Shown piece by piece: positions 1-8,122 of a DNA stretch of 64,000 nt (the first letter of the stretch is position 1; every line of letters begins with the position of its first letter). Under the pieces are notes generated by a model. That model saw only the letters and a list, made by a program, of their open reading frames with translations. It had not been told where the DNA came from and ran no database searches. Source of the DNA: Streptomyces fragilis. Lineage in GTDB: Bacteria > Actinomycetota > Actinomycetes > Streptomycetales > Streptomycetaceae. A program made the translations under genes and the position numbers. The stretch is taken from assembly GCF_003112515.1 (NCBI RefSeq), contig NZ_BEVZ01000009.1, positions 1-64,000 of the forward strand, given 5' to 3'.

Positions 1-2628
1 CCCGCCCGACGCCGAACCGGACGACCCGCCCTGCCTCGCGCCGAGGTGGCCGCCCGGTGTCGTGCCGGCGTGTCCGCCCCGTGCCCCGTCGGACGGGTCG
101 CCCCAGGCCGTGCCGAGCGTCCCGCCGGTCGGGCTGTCGGCCGCCGTTCCGGACACGCCGGTGTCGTGTCCGCGGGCACCGAAGGCCGGAGCGCGCGCCG
201 CGTCCGGGGCCGCGGTGCGCGGGCCGCCCGGGGCGGGGGTGCCTGCCGCGCCGGGGGCGGGAGTGCGGAAGGGGCCGGGGGTGGTGCGGGTGTCGCGCGG
301 GCCGCCGGCCGTGCGGCGGGGGCGGAGCGCAGTGACCCCCGGCGGCGGATCGAGCGGCATCGGCGGAAGGGCCTCGGCCGCGTCGACGGGCCGCACCCCG
401 GTGCCGGTCGCGGGCGGCGGCGTCCCGCCCGCCTGCGCGGGCAGCCCCGACCGCGCCCCGTCCGACGCCGGCAGGGCCCCGCCCTGCGCCCCCGCACCGG
501 CCGGGTCGGCCGGGCCGCCGAGCCTCGCGGGCCCACCGTCCGCTCCGTCGCGCTCCTGGTGCAGCAGGTTCTTCGGCAGCAGGATCACGGCCGTGGTGCC
601 GCCGTACGGCGAGGGCCGCAGGTGGACCCTGATGCCGTGCCGGGCCGCCAGGCGGCTGACCACGAACAGGCCCAGCCGGTCGCTGTCGAACAGGTCGAGC
701 GCCTCGGACTGCTCGATCCGCCGGTTGGCCTCGGCGAGGGTCTCCGGGCCCATGCCGAGCCCCCGGTCCTCGACCTCGACCGCGTACCCGTTGCCGACCG
801 CCTCGCCGGTCACCCGCACCTTGGTGTGCGGAGGCGAGAACTGGGCGGCGTTCTCCACGAGTTCGGCGAGCAGGTGGGTGAGGTCGGCGACCGCCGCCCC
901 GGTCACCGAGGTCTCGGCGAGCCGGCTCACGTCGACCCGCGCGTAGTCCTCGATCTCCGAGACGGCGGCGCGCACCACGTTGGTGAGCGAGACCGGCCTG
1001 CTCCAGACCCGGCCGGGGGCCGCGCCGGAGAGGATGATCAGGGATTCGGCGTGCCGGCGCATGCGGGTGGTGAGGTGGTCGAGCCGGAACAGGTCGCCGA
1101 GCTCGTCGGGGTCCTCGGCGCGGCGCTCCATGCCGTCCAGCAGGGCCAGCTGGCGGTGCACCAGGACCTGGCTGCGCCGCGCCAGGTTGACGAAGACACC
1201 GGAGATCCCGCTGGCGAGCTCGGCGCGCTCCACGGCGGCGCGCAGGGCGGCCCGGTGGACGGTGCCCAGCGCCTCGGCGACCTGCCCGGTCTCGTCCTCG
1301 GCCGGCGGACCGTGCGGCGCCTCCGCCCGGACGTCGATCTCCTCGCCGGCGCGGAGTTTGCGCATGGCCTGCGGGAGCTTGCGGCGGGCGATCTCCAGGG
1401 CGCTGTTGCGCAGCCCTACCAGGTCGGCGACGATGCCGCGGCCGATCCGCACGGAGATCAGCAGGGAGACCGCGACCGCGAGGAGGCCGAGGAGGACGGC
1501 GCCGCCTGCGGGGCTCGACAGGCCGCGCACCAGCGGCCCCGCGCCCTCGGGGCCGGCGTGCGAGGCGTGGTCGGAGATCCGGCCCAGGGTGTCGCGGACC
1601 GGGTCGTGGGCCCTCGCCCAGTCGTGGGCGGACACGGCGCGGGCGGCCGCCTCGCCGGCGTCGGCCCGCAGCACGGCGTCCTCCGCACGGGCGAGCGCCT
1701 GGTGGCCTCCGTCGCGGATGAGCAAATCCCAGGCCCCGGCCTGCGGCTCGCGCAGGTCGGGGACGGCGGCGTCGGTGAAGGCGCGGCGGGCGGCCGTGGC
1801 GGAGGTGAACAGCGCGAGCCGTTCACCGTCGAGCGAGCCGTCGAGCCGCGCGGAGGCGAGCAGGGCGTCCTCCTGGGCCAGTGCCTCGCCGGCCCGGTCG
1901 AGCTCCAGCAGGACGCGTGCCTCGGAACCGGCCCGCACGTGGGGGATGCGGGTGAGAGAGCCCTCGACGGCGAGGGCGTCGTCGATGACGCCGGTGTACG
2001 CCCGGTAGACCTCCGTCCAGCCGGCGTCCCCGTCGAGCAGGGTGTCCCGCAGGGCGTCCAGGGCGTCGGCGGCGGCCAGGAAGGCGCGCACCCGCCGGGG
2101 CACGTCGGGCGGGAGCTCCCCGCTGTCGGCGACGGTGCCCGCCCCGTCGAGCCGCAGCCGGCCCACGGCGCGGTCGGTGGTGTCGGCCAGCGCGCCGAAC
2201 TCGCCGTGCGGCGCCCCTCCCCCGGCCGCGGCGTGCCGCACCGCGGAGGCGCGCTCGGCCTGCAGCGCGGAGACGGCCTCGGCGACGGGTGCGCGCAACT
2301 GTGCGTCCACCCGCTCGGCCCGGCTCATGGCAGTGACCTCGCGCGCCGTGGTGACGGTGGCGTAGCCCCACAGGGCCAGCAGCGACATCACCGGCACCAT
2401 CAGCAGGCTGACCACCTTGGCGCGGACCGTCCGGGGGCGCAGCCTCAGCCGGCGGCCGGAGCCGGCCGGGCCGGAGGGCGCGGGGGGCCGGTGGGCGTCG
2501 GGGGCCGCGCCCGCGGCGAGGGCGGCGAGTTCCTCCGCCGTCTCGTCGGCCGGGGGTCCGGCGTGCGCCCTTCGGCCTCGGGCCGGGGGCGGGGTCCCGG
2601 GACCGCCGGCCCTAGGGGATGTACGCAT
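1..2628 (-). CDS. Nitrate/nitrite-sensing (CvnA-like) sensor histidine kinase, C-terminus cut by window edge
   Basis: Reading back from ATG at 2628, the frame stays open to position 1, so at least 876 residues are present and the gene is partial. The order is: a Pro/Ala-rich cytoplasmic N-terminus; a membrane segment at about 71-91; an extracellular helical region to about 345 typical of NIT (nitrate/nitrite sensing) domains; a second membrane segment at about 376-397; HAMP; a dimerisation helix containing DHLTTRMRRHAESLI; then a HATPase domain with an N box (ELVENAAQFSPP), G1 (VEDRGLGM) and G2 (DRLGLFVVSRLA). A Pro/Gly/Ala-rich tail follows. This is the architecture of the first gene (CvnA) of Streptomyces conservons; the roadblock and GTPase partners would lie off the left edge, which cannot be checked here. 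Its start overlaps the end of the MHYT gene by 17 bp, implying translational coupling. Confidence 0.85.
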   Translation of the reverse strand, partial: MRTSPRAGGPGTPPPARGRRAHAGPPADETAEELAALAAGAAPDAHRPPAPSGPAGSGRRLRLRPRTVRAKVVSLLMVPVMSLLALWGYATVTTAREVTAMSRAERVDAQLRAPVAEAVSALQAERASAVRHAAAGGGAPHGEFGALADTTDRAVGRLRLDGAGTVADSGELPPDVPRRVRAFLAAADALDALRDTLLDGDAGWTEVYRAYTGVIDDALAVEGSLTRIPHVRAGSEARVLLELDRAGEALAQEDALLASARLDGSLDGERLALFTSATAARRAFTDAAVPDLREPQAGAWDLLIRDGGHQALARAEDAVLRADAGEAAARAVSAHDWARAHDPVRDTLGRISDHASHAGPEGAGPLVRGLSSPAGGAVLLGLLAVAVSLLISVRIGRGIVADLVGLRNSALEIARRKLPQAMRKLRAGEEIDVRAEAPHGPPAEDETGQVAEALGTVHRAALRAAVERAELASGISGVFVNLARRSQVLVHRQLALLDGMERRAEDPDELGDLFRLDHLTTRMRRHAESLIILSGAAPGRVWSRPVSLTNVVRAAVSEIEDYARVDVSRLAETSVTGAAVADLTHLLAELVENAAQFSPPHTKVRVTGEAVGNGYAVEVEDRGLGMGPETLAEANRRIEQSEALDLFDSDRLGLFVVSRLAARHGIRVHLRPSPYGGTTAVILLPKNLLHQERDGADGGPARLGGPADPAGAGAQGGALPASDGARSGLPAQAGGTPPPATGTGVRPVDAAEALPPMPLDPPPGVTALRPRRTAGGPRDTRTTPGPFRTPAPGAAGTPAPGGPRTAAPDAARAPAFGARGHDTGVSGTAADSPTGGTLGTAWGDPSDGARGGHAGTTPGGHLGARQGGSSGSASGG

Positions 2629-3433
2629 GGCTCCCTCGTCGGTCGGGGGTCTGCTCGGTGAGGGCCGGAGCGCTCCGCCAGGCGCGCCGCGCCGCCTCCT
2701 CCGCGGCCCGTTCGCGCGCCGTGGGGGAGAGCGCGACGAAGGCCGAGGTCAGGAAGAGGTAGGACCCCAGGCCCACCGCGAGCGGGAAGACGAACTGCAT
2801 CGCGGTGGCTCCGGCGAGCGGTTCGGCGGACGGGATCAGCCGCACCCTCACCGCGTGCATCCCGGTGTAGTGCATGCTGCTCACCGCCAGGCCCATCAGC
2901 AGGGAGGCGACGGTCACGGCGAGCGGGGAGGTGATGTTGAGGGCTGCCCACAGGGCCGCGGTGGCGGCGACGACCGCGATCACCACGGAGACCGCGACCA
3001 TCAGCGGGTCGAAGGAGACCTCACCGTGCAGGCGCAGGGCGGCCATGCCGAGGTAGTGCATGGAGGCGACGCCGAGGCCGGTGGTCAGTCCGCCCAGGAT
3101 CAGGGCGCGGGTGCGGTCCCGGCCGTAGCCGACGGCGAACACTCCGGCACAGACCACGATCATGGCGACGACCAGGCTGACCACGGTCAGCGGTACGTCG
3201 TAGCGGAGGTCGGTGCCGCGGACGGCGAAACCGAGCATGGCGGTGAAGTGCATCGTCCAGATGCCAGTGCCGATGGCGGAGGCGGCGGTGAGCAGCCAGT
3301 TGCGGCGCGAGCTGCCGGTCGCCTCGAGCGCGCGGACGGTGCAGCGCAGCCCGAGGGCGGCGCCGGTGCAGGCCATCGCGTACGACAGCACCGGGGTCAG
3401 CCAGCCGAAGGCGGCGTGGTCCAGGTGTCCCAT
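2612..3433 (-). CDS. MHYT-domain integral membrane sensor protein
   Basis: The 273-residue protein has about seven hydrophobic segments and three copies of the MHYT signature: MHF near residue 60, MHYLGM near 125 and MHYTGM near 188. MHYT domains are seven-helix modules proposed to bind a metal such as copper through the Met/His pairs and to sense O2, CO or NO. There is no attached GGDEF, EAL or kinase domain, so it probably works with a partner. The obvious partner is the nitrate/nitrite-sensing kinase whose ATG lies inside this gene's last codons. The start is ATG at 3433 with a weak ribosome site. The diatomic-gas sensing role is family knowledge; the partnership is inferred from the overlap. 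Confidence 0.85.
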   Translation of the reverse strand: MGHLDHAAFGWLTPVLSYAMACTGAALGLRCTVRALEATGSSRRNWLLTAASAIGTGIWTMHFTAMLGFAVRGTDLRYDVPLTVVSLVVAMIVVCAGVFAVGYGRDRTRALILGGLTTGLGVASMHYLGMAALRLHGEVSFDPLMVAVSVVIAVVAATAALWAALNITSPLAVTVASLLMGLAVSSMHYTGMHAVRVRLIPSAEPLAGATAMQFVFPLAVGLGSYLFLTSAFVALSPTARERAAEEAARRAWRSAPALTEQTPDRRGSHAYIP

Positions 3434-3594
3434 GGGACCGGGACGCTAGTCAGGTGCCCGGCGCACGGGGCGGAGGGTTTCGAAAGGTGCCGGAACATGA
3501 CACTTCACTTTTCCGGCCGGGCCCTCATGCGATCGAACCAGCACCTACCGTGACGGTGGTTCCGGACGCCGCGGTCACGGGCGATCATGCCGTC

Positions 3595-4215
3595 ATGAGC
3601 GAGCACCGTACCTCCCCGTACGACCGTGATCATGTGCGTGACTTCTTCGCCGCCCGGGCGACCGACTGGGACCGGAAGTTCCCCGACGACGGCCCCGCCT
3701 TCGCCACGGCGGTGGCCGCGATGGGGCTGCGCCCGGGCGACCGGGTCCTGGACGCGGGCTGCGGCACGGGGCGCGCGCTGCCCGCGCTGCGAACAGCCGT
3801 GGGCCCCTCGGGGGTGGTGCTGGGCCTCGACCTCACCGAGGAGATGCTGCGCACGGCGGCGCGCGCCGGCCGCGGCCGGGACGGGGCGCTGGTGCTGGGC
3901 GACGCGGCCGCTCCCCCGGTGCGCCCCGGCTCCCTGGACGCCGTGTTCGCGGCCGGTCTGATCGCGCACCTGCCCGACCCGGGGCGCGGCCTCGCCGCGC
4001 TGGGGCGGACGGTCCGGGCCGGTGGCGTGCTGGCGCTCTTCCACCCGGTGGGCCGGGCGGCGCTGGCCGCCCGGCAGGGTCGCGAGCTGAGCTCCGGCGA
4101 CCTGCGGGCCGAGCAGAACCTGCGGCCGTTGCTGAGCGCGGCGGGCTGGCGGATGACCGGCTACGTGGACGAGCCCGCGCGCTTCCTGGCACTGGCGGAA
4201 CGAAAGGGTGGGTGA
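3595..4215 (+). CDS. Class I SAM-dependent methyltransferase
   Basis: This 206-residue protein has the Rossmann SAM-binding motif I (VLDAGCGTGRALP, residues 51-63), an acidic end of strand 2 (GLDLTEEML) and a motif near LGDAAAPPVRPGSLDAV. This is the Methyltransf_11/25 type of small-molecule methyltransferase. The frame is open 47 codons further upstream, but that stretch lacks family-like sequence, so ATG at 3595 is preferred. The gene diverges from the MHYT/kinase pair; the 161 bp between them should hold both promoters. The substrate cannot be told from the sequence. Confidence 0.8.
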   Translation: MSEHRTSPYDRDHVRDFFAARATDWDRKFPDDGPAFATAVAAMGLRPGDRVLDAGCGTGRALPALRTAVGPSGVVLGLDLTEEMLRTAARAGRGRDGALVLGDAAAPPVRPGSLDAVFAAGLIAHLPDPGRGLAALGRTVRAGGVLALFHPVGRAALAARQGRELSSGDLRAEQNLRPLLSAAGWRMTGYVDEPARFLALAERKGG

Positions 4216-4344
4216 CCCGGCGCCCGAGGTCGGCGCGTCCCCAAGACCCTTTACCGGGCCGGGCTGTTCGATCCCACGTCCCTGAGGGAAGACCGAACGC
4301 GAGGCACACACGCAACGGACAGACCCGGAAGAAGGTGGTCCGCA

Positions 4345-4650
4345 GTGCTCGGCAAGCTGCGCACGGTGCTCGCCCGGTTGACCCGCCCCGCCACACCCGC
4401 CCCGTCGGCCCCGGGACCCAGGCCGCGCAACCACAACCTGTTCGACGCGGCGGCCGCCTATGTGGCCGCCTCGGCGACCGACGACGAGGACGCCAAGGAC
4501 GAGGCCGCCTCGTGGGTCTCCCCCGAGGCGCTGTCCTTCGGCGTGACCGAACTCGCCTGCCGCGCGGTGCTCACCCTGTCCAGGGAGCACGGCACGAGCC
4601 CGGACGCGGTGGCCCGCGAGCTGCTGGGCCTGCCCGCGCCCCGGGCGTGA
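4345..4650 (+). CDS. Small conserved actinomycete protein of unknown function
   Basis: The protein is 101 residues, starting at GTG 4345 behind a GAAGGTGG ribosome site. It has a basic N-terminus (LGKLRTVLARLTRP), a Pro-rich linker and then an Ala/Asp/Glu-rich helical part (NHNLFDAAAAYVAAS...). There is no signal peptide, membrane span or known motif. The length and codon use look like a real gene. It lies between a methyltransferase and another unknown in the same direction, which gives no functional clue. I do not recognise the family. Confidence 0.6.
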   Translation: MLGKLRTVLARLTRPATPAPSAPGPRPRNHNLFDAAAAYVAASATDDEDAKDEAASWVSPEALSFGVTELACRAVLTLSREHGTSPDAVARELLGLPAPRA

Positions 4651-4734
4651 GACGGCGTTCCCGCGCAGGTGACAAGGGCGCCGCCGCCGGTCTAGGGTGC
4701 GCGCCGACGACCTGTGACGAAGGAGGCTGCCGGC

Positions 4735-5661
4735 ATGGCCGGAACGGATGGGTCCGCCGTCGGCGCGAACGGCCCCCAGGACGGCGCCGCGGGCGCGTCC
4801 GCGGACGGCGTGACGGACGACGACGCGCTGTCGGTGCTGACCGCTGTCCTGCTGACCCCGGCGCGCTTCCCCGGCGTGCTGGGCGACGACTACCCGCAGG
4901 CCTGCGCCGTGCTGGGGCTGGACCCGACGCCCGGCGGCTACGGTTTGGTCTTCGGCCAGGACGGCGGCGGCGCCCGGTGGACGGTCGTGGTCGACGACGT
5001 CCCGCTGGTCGCCACGGCCATCGCGTCCTGGGACTGCGGCATGGAGTACGACCTCTCCCCCGACGAGCGGTCCATGGTCGTCGCCCTGCCGGGATGGCCG
5101 CTGTCGGTGGCCGTCAAGGCGCCGGGCCTGCCCGCGCCGCACGACCCCGACCCCGAGGAGGCCGGTCCCTCACTGGCGCCGCCGGACACCGGCGAGTGGG
5201 GTCCCGCGCAGCGGCGGCTGGGCGCCGACGAAATAGCCGCCCACTGGGCCCACTGGCGCACCCAGGTGAACGACGACGACTTCGCCGTCCTCCCGGGCAC
5301 GGAGGGTGCCGCGGGTGTCGGAGGTACCGCGGGCGCCGCGGGGGCGGGGAGCCCGGGAACCGCGGACGCGACAGGGGTGGCGGGCGGCACGGTCCGTCCC
5401 GGCGTCCGCCAGGTCCTCGACGAGGCCCGCGCGTACCTCGCGTCCCCTCCCCCGCCCGGCCGGGTCCGCGCCTTCTTCGCGGGCGGCGACGCGCACACCG
5501 TGCGGGCCGACGGGCCGGACTGGTCGCTGGTGGCACGGACCGACGACATAGCGTTCGTCCTCCTCGACGCTCAGCCCCGGGAAATCATCCCGGTGGGCCG
5601 CGGCCCTGAACTGCCCGCGCTGCTGAAGGGGTTGGCCGGCCTCGCCGCCGAGCCGGTCTGA
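4735..5661 (+). CDS. Hypothetical protein with two globular parts joined by a Gly/Ala linker
   Basis: The start ATG 4735 is fixed by a strong GAAGGAGG at 4719-4726. The 308-residue product has an acidic Gly/Ala N-terminus, a globular part (about 30-180, with Trp-rich WTVVVDDVPL and SWDCGMEYDLS), a low-complexity Gly/Ala/Thr linker (about 185-220) and a C-terminal part rich in hydrophobic strands (WSLVARTDDIAFVLLD). No signal peptide or membrane segment is visible, so it should be cytoplasmic. I do not recognise a family. It is followed immediately by a hairpin terminator, so it ends its transcription unit. Confidence 0.7.
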   Translation: MAGTDGSAVGANGPQDGAAGASADGVTDDDALSVLTAVLLTPARFPGVLGDDYPQACAVLGLDPTPGGYGLVFGQDGGGARWTVVVDDVPLVATAIASWDCGMEYDLSPDERSMVVALPGWPLSVAVKAPGLPAPHDPDPEEAGPSLAPPDTGEWGPAQRRLGADEIAAHWAHWRTQVNDDDFAVLPGTEGAAGVGGTAGAAGAGSPGTADATGVAGGTVRPGVRQVLDEARAYLASPPPPGRVRAFFAGGDAHTVRADGPDWSLVARTDDIAFVLLDAQPREIIPVGRGPELPALLKGLAGLAAEPV

Positions 5662-5671
5662 TCCGCGCGAG

Positions 5672-5690
5672 GCCCGCCCCCGGGGCGGGC
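5672..5690 (+). terminator. GC hairpin after the 308-aa hypothetical gene
   Basis: The inverted repeat GCCCGCCC-CCG-GGGCGGGC starts 10 bp after the stop codon at 5661. The 8-bp all-GC stem with a 3-nt loop and no T tract is the usual actinomycete type. Confidence 0.6.
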
Positions 5691-6015
5691 CTCGACCGCT
5701 CGGGCAGCGCCCCGGCCCCGACCGCCGAGGCGAAAGCTCCGGCCCTCGACAGCTCAGACGGGGCCGGCTCCCGACCGCCCAGGCTAACGCTCCGGCCCCT
5801 AACCACTCAGGCAGGGCCCACCTCCCGACCGCCGAGGCGTAAGCTCCGGCCCTCGACAGCTCAGGCGAGGGCTCCCGAACGCTCAGACGAGACGCGGCTT
5901 CCGACCATCAGACGAAGGCACCTGCCCCCCGACCGCTCAGGCTGGGACCGGCCGTCGACCGCTCAGGCGGGCCCCGGCCCTCAACCGCTCAGGCAGGGGC
6001 CCCGGGACCGCTCCG
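5690..6015. repeat. Degenerate tandem array of ~26-bp units, about 12 copies
   Basis: About a dozen imperfect units follow one another, each built around (C)CGACCGCTCAGGC plus 12-15 variable bases ending in CCGGCC or similar. A 43-bp stretch at 5718-5760 recurs at 5825-5867 with only two mismatches, which shows a higher-order period of 107 bp. Most units differ at several positions, so this is an old, decaying array. No plausible gene overlaps it. It lies between the terminator at 5672-5690 and the promoter region of the secreted hydrolase at 6306; the rest of the interval (6016-6305) shows nothing recognisable. Confidence 0.7.
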
Positions 6016-6305
6016 CCGCGGAGGGGGGCGTCGCCACCGCGGTCGCGCGGGCGCGCGCCGACCGGACCCGCGGACGGCGGTCCCCGAACGCTCCGTGCTG
6101 CGCGGCCCCGTGATGCATGTGGCGGACCGCTACTCGCGACCGACCATCCCTGGCCCCCCGCCACATGGTTGACAGCGCGCCAGGCCACCACGATGAGGCA
6201 GCCCGCGGCCCTGCCGCGCCACAGCCGCAGCCGCACCCCCACGGGTGCGCGCCGCTGCGGCGTCCGGCGGCCGCCCTACCGCTCCTCAGCCTCTGGAGGC
6301 CGTAC

Positions 6306-7691
6306 ATGCGTCTGTCCCCGGGCATCCCCTGGGTCGCCGCGACCCTGTTGGCCGTGACCGCTCTCGGCGCCTCGCCCACCGCGGCCGCCTCGACGCAGGC
6401 CACCGGCGCGTCGGGCCACTGCGCCCGCCATCAGCACCTCAGGGTGCCCGCCGCGGACCATCAGGAGAGCGCCTGCCTCGACGACCTGACGACCACCGGT
6501 CTGGCCGGCACCGCGTACACCGACATGGCCGACCAGGCCGGACTGACCTCCGTCAAGACCCTCAAGCCCTCCGGCGTGCCCGGCGTGCAGATCGACGGCT
6601 ACTTCCCCGACAGTTCCTCCTTCAACACCACCCACGGCTGGAACCACGACGCCCAGTTCGTGATCCGCCTGCCCGACGACTGGAACGGCGGACTGGTGGT
6701 CGCCGGCGCGCCCGGCACCCGCAAGCAGTACGCCTCGGACACCGCCATCTCCGACCACGTGCTGTCCCTGGGCTACGCCTACGCCGCCACCGACAAGGGC
6801 AACAGCACGCCGAACTTCTACACCGACGGCAGGCGCCCCGGCGACGCGGTCGTCGAGTGGAACAGGCGGGTGACCCAGCTGACCCGCGCCGCCAGGGCGA
6901 CGGTCGCCCAGCGGTACGGCAAGGCCCCGCGCCGCACGTACGTCACCGGCATCTCCAACGGCGGCTACCTCACCCGCTGGCAGCTGGAGAACCACCCCGA
7001 GCTGTACGACGGCGGCGTGGACTGGGAGGGCACGCTGTGGACCGCGGACGGTCCCAACATGTTCACCTCCCTGCCGACGACGGTCGCGCACATGCGCGGT
7101 GAGGCCGACGACCAGGACCTGTACTCCGCGGGCTTCGCCCACGGCTCGGAGTTCCTGTGGCCCTACCACGCCACCGCGTACTGGGGCGTGACGCAGAAGA
7201 CCTACCGTGCCGAGTTCGACCCGGCGTACGACGCCGCTTGCCCCGGCCCCTCGGCGGGCTCCACCGTCGCGGAGATCCTCGCCCCGTGCGCCTCGGACGC
7301 CGCGTACGACTACGCCTCGCGCCCGCGGGCCGTCCACGACGCCGTGAAGCGGGTCTCCCTCACCGGCCGCATCGGCCGCCCGATGATCACGCTCCACGGC
7401 GACCTGGACACCCTGCTGCCCAAGGCGGCGGACTCCGACGTGTACGCCCGGATGATCGACAAGGCCGGACGCGGAGCCCTGCACCGCTACTACGGCATCG
7501 AGGGCGGCACCCACGTCGACGGGCTGTACGACACCTACCCGACGGCACTGCGCCCGATCCTGCCCTGCCACCGCTCCGCCTTCGACGCGCTCACCGCCTG
7601 GGTCGAGGACGGCGTGGAGCCGCCCGCCGACCACGACGTGGCACGCCCCGCCGAGGGCGACGTGGCGAACAGCTGCCCGCTGAACCGCTAG
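6306..7691 (+). CDS. Secreted alpha/beta hydrolase (tannase/feruloyl-esterase or hydroxybutyrate-oligomer-hydrolase type)
   Basis: The start ATG 6306 sits 6 bp after TGGAGG (6294-6299), although the frame is open further upstream. The 461-residue product begins with a Sec signal peptide (basic MRLSPG, hydrophobic core, cleavage near PTAAA-S, about residue 28). The nucleophile elbow GISNGG matches GxSxG of alpha/beta hydrolases. Late motifs ITLHGDLDTLLP and GIEGGTHVDG supply plausible catalytic Asp and His. Six or more cysteines fit an extracellular enzyme with disulfides. The overall pattern resembles the tannase/feruloyl esterase and 3-hydroxybutyrate-oligomer hydrolase group; the true ester substrate is unknown. 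The coding end abuts the convergent small membrane gene at 7702. Confidence 0.8.
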   Translation: MRLSPGIPWVAATLLAVTALGASPTAAASTQATGASGHCARHQHLRVPAADHQESACLDDLTTTGLAGTAYTDMADQAGLTSVKTLKPSGVPGVQIDGYFPDSSSFNTTHGWNHDAQFVIRLPDDWNGGLVVAGAPGTRKQYASDTAISDHVLSLGYAYAATDKGNSTPNFYTDGRRPGDAVVEWNRRVTQLTRAARATVAQRYGKAPRRTYVTGISNGGYLTRWQLENHPELYDGGVDWEGTLWTADGPNMFTSLPTTVAHMRGEADDQDLYSAGFAHGSEFLWPYHATAYWGVTQKTYRAEFDPAYDAACPGPSAGSTVAEILAPCASDAAYDYASRPRAVHDAVKRVSLTGRIGRPMITLHGDLDTLLPKAADSDVYARMIDKAGRGALHRYYGIEGGTHVDGLYDTYPTALRPILPCHRSAFDALTAWVEDGVEPPADHDVARPAEGDVANSCPLNR

Positions 7692-7701
7692 GGCCCGGGT
7701 A

Positions 7702-7881
7702 TCAGCGCCCGAGCTGCTTGCGGGACACCCGGCGGAGCCGGCTCCGCTGCCCCGGGTCCAGGGCGAAGTAGGCGGCGGGGACTCCGAGCACTATGAGCAG
7801 GGACACCCACCACGGCAGCCAGAACAGCAGGACCAGTCCGGCCGCCGTGGCCCCTGCGGCGATCTTCGCGTTCCTCGACAT
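7702..7881 (-). CDS. Small two-helix membrane protein
   Basis: The 59-residue protein starts at ATG 7881, nine bases after a perfect GAAGGAGG; the longer open frame upstream has no ribosome site. It has a basic N-terminus (MSRNAKIAAG), two closely spaced hydrophobic segments (about 11-22 and 24-40, with the aromatic pair WLPWW between them) and a strongly basic tail (RSRLRRVSRKQLGR). This looks like a small inner-membrane protein with both ends in the cytoplasm. No family is recognised. The stop is 10 bp from that of the convergent hydrolase gene. Confidence 0.65.
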   Translation of the reverse strand: MSRNAKIAAGATAAGLVLLFWLPWWVSLLIVLGVPAAYFALDPGQRSRLRRVSRKQLGR

Positions 7882-8058
7882 CTTCGGTCGCCTCCTTCGC
7901 GGCGCGTTGCCGCTCTTCCTCCAGTGAACGCCCTGGGGCTCCCGGACGGTTCCTCCCGGGCCCCCCACCGCCCCCCGACCCGCCCCTGAGAAAACCCTGA
8001 GACGCCTCCCCTAGGCCGACCGGGCGATCACGCGGCACGGCCCCCTGCCCCGCGGACG

Positions 8059-8098
8059 CGCACCGCCCCGCACCGCCGAAGCGGTGCGGGGCGGTGCG
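8059..8098 (-). terminator. 18-bp perfect hairpin terminator downstream of xylA
   Basis: Positions 8059-8076 pair perfectly with 8081-8098, with a 4-nt CGAA loop. It lies 24 bp beyond the xylA stop at 8123 and separates xylA from the small membrane gene read in the same direction. No T tract is present. It is one of the strongest hairpins in the window. Confidence 0.75.
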
Positions 8099-8122
8099 GG
8101 GCACTGCCTGACGGGGCGGTGA

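Noticed and set aside
46..2661. An 871-codon plus-strand open frame at the left edge
   Set aside because: The minus strand encodes a complete NIT-HAMP-HATPase kinase over the same DNA; the plus frame has no motifs and biased composition.
5690..6015. CRISPR array
   Set aside because: The units are degenerate, spacing is contiguous without unique spacers of constant length, and no cas gene is present.
6169..6197. TTGACA as a -35 box for the secreted hydrolase
   Set aside because: A good -35 hexamer exists at 6169-6174, but the position 17 bp downstream (GATGAG) does not resemble a -10 box, so a promoter is not supported.
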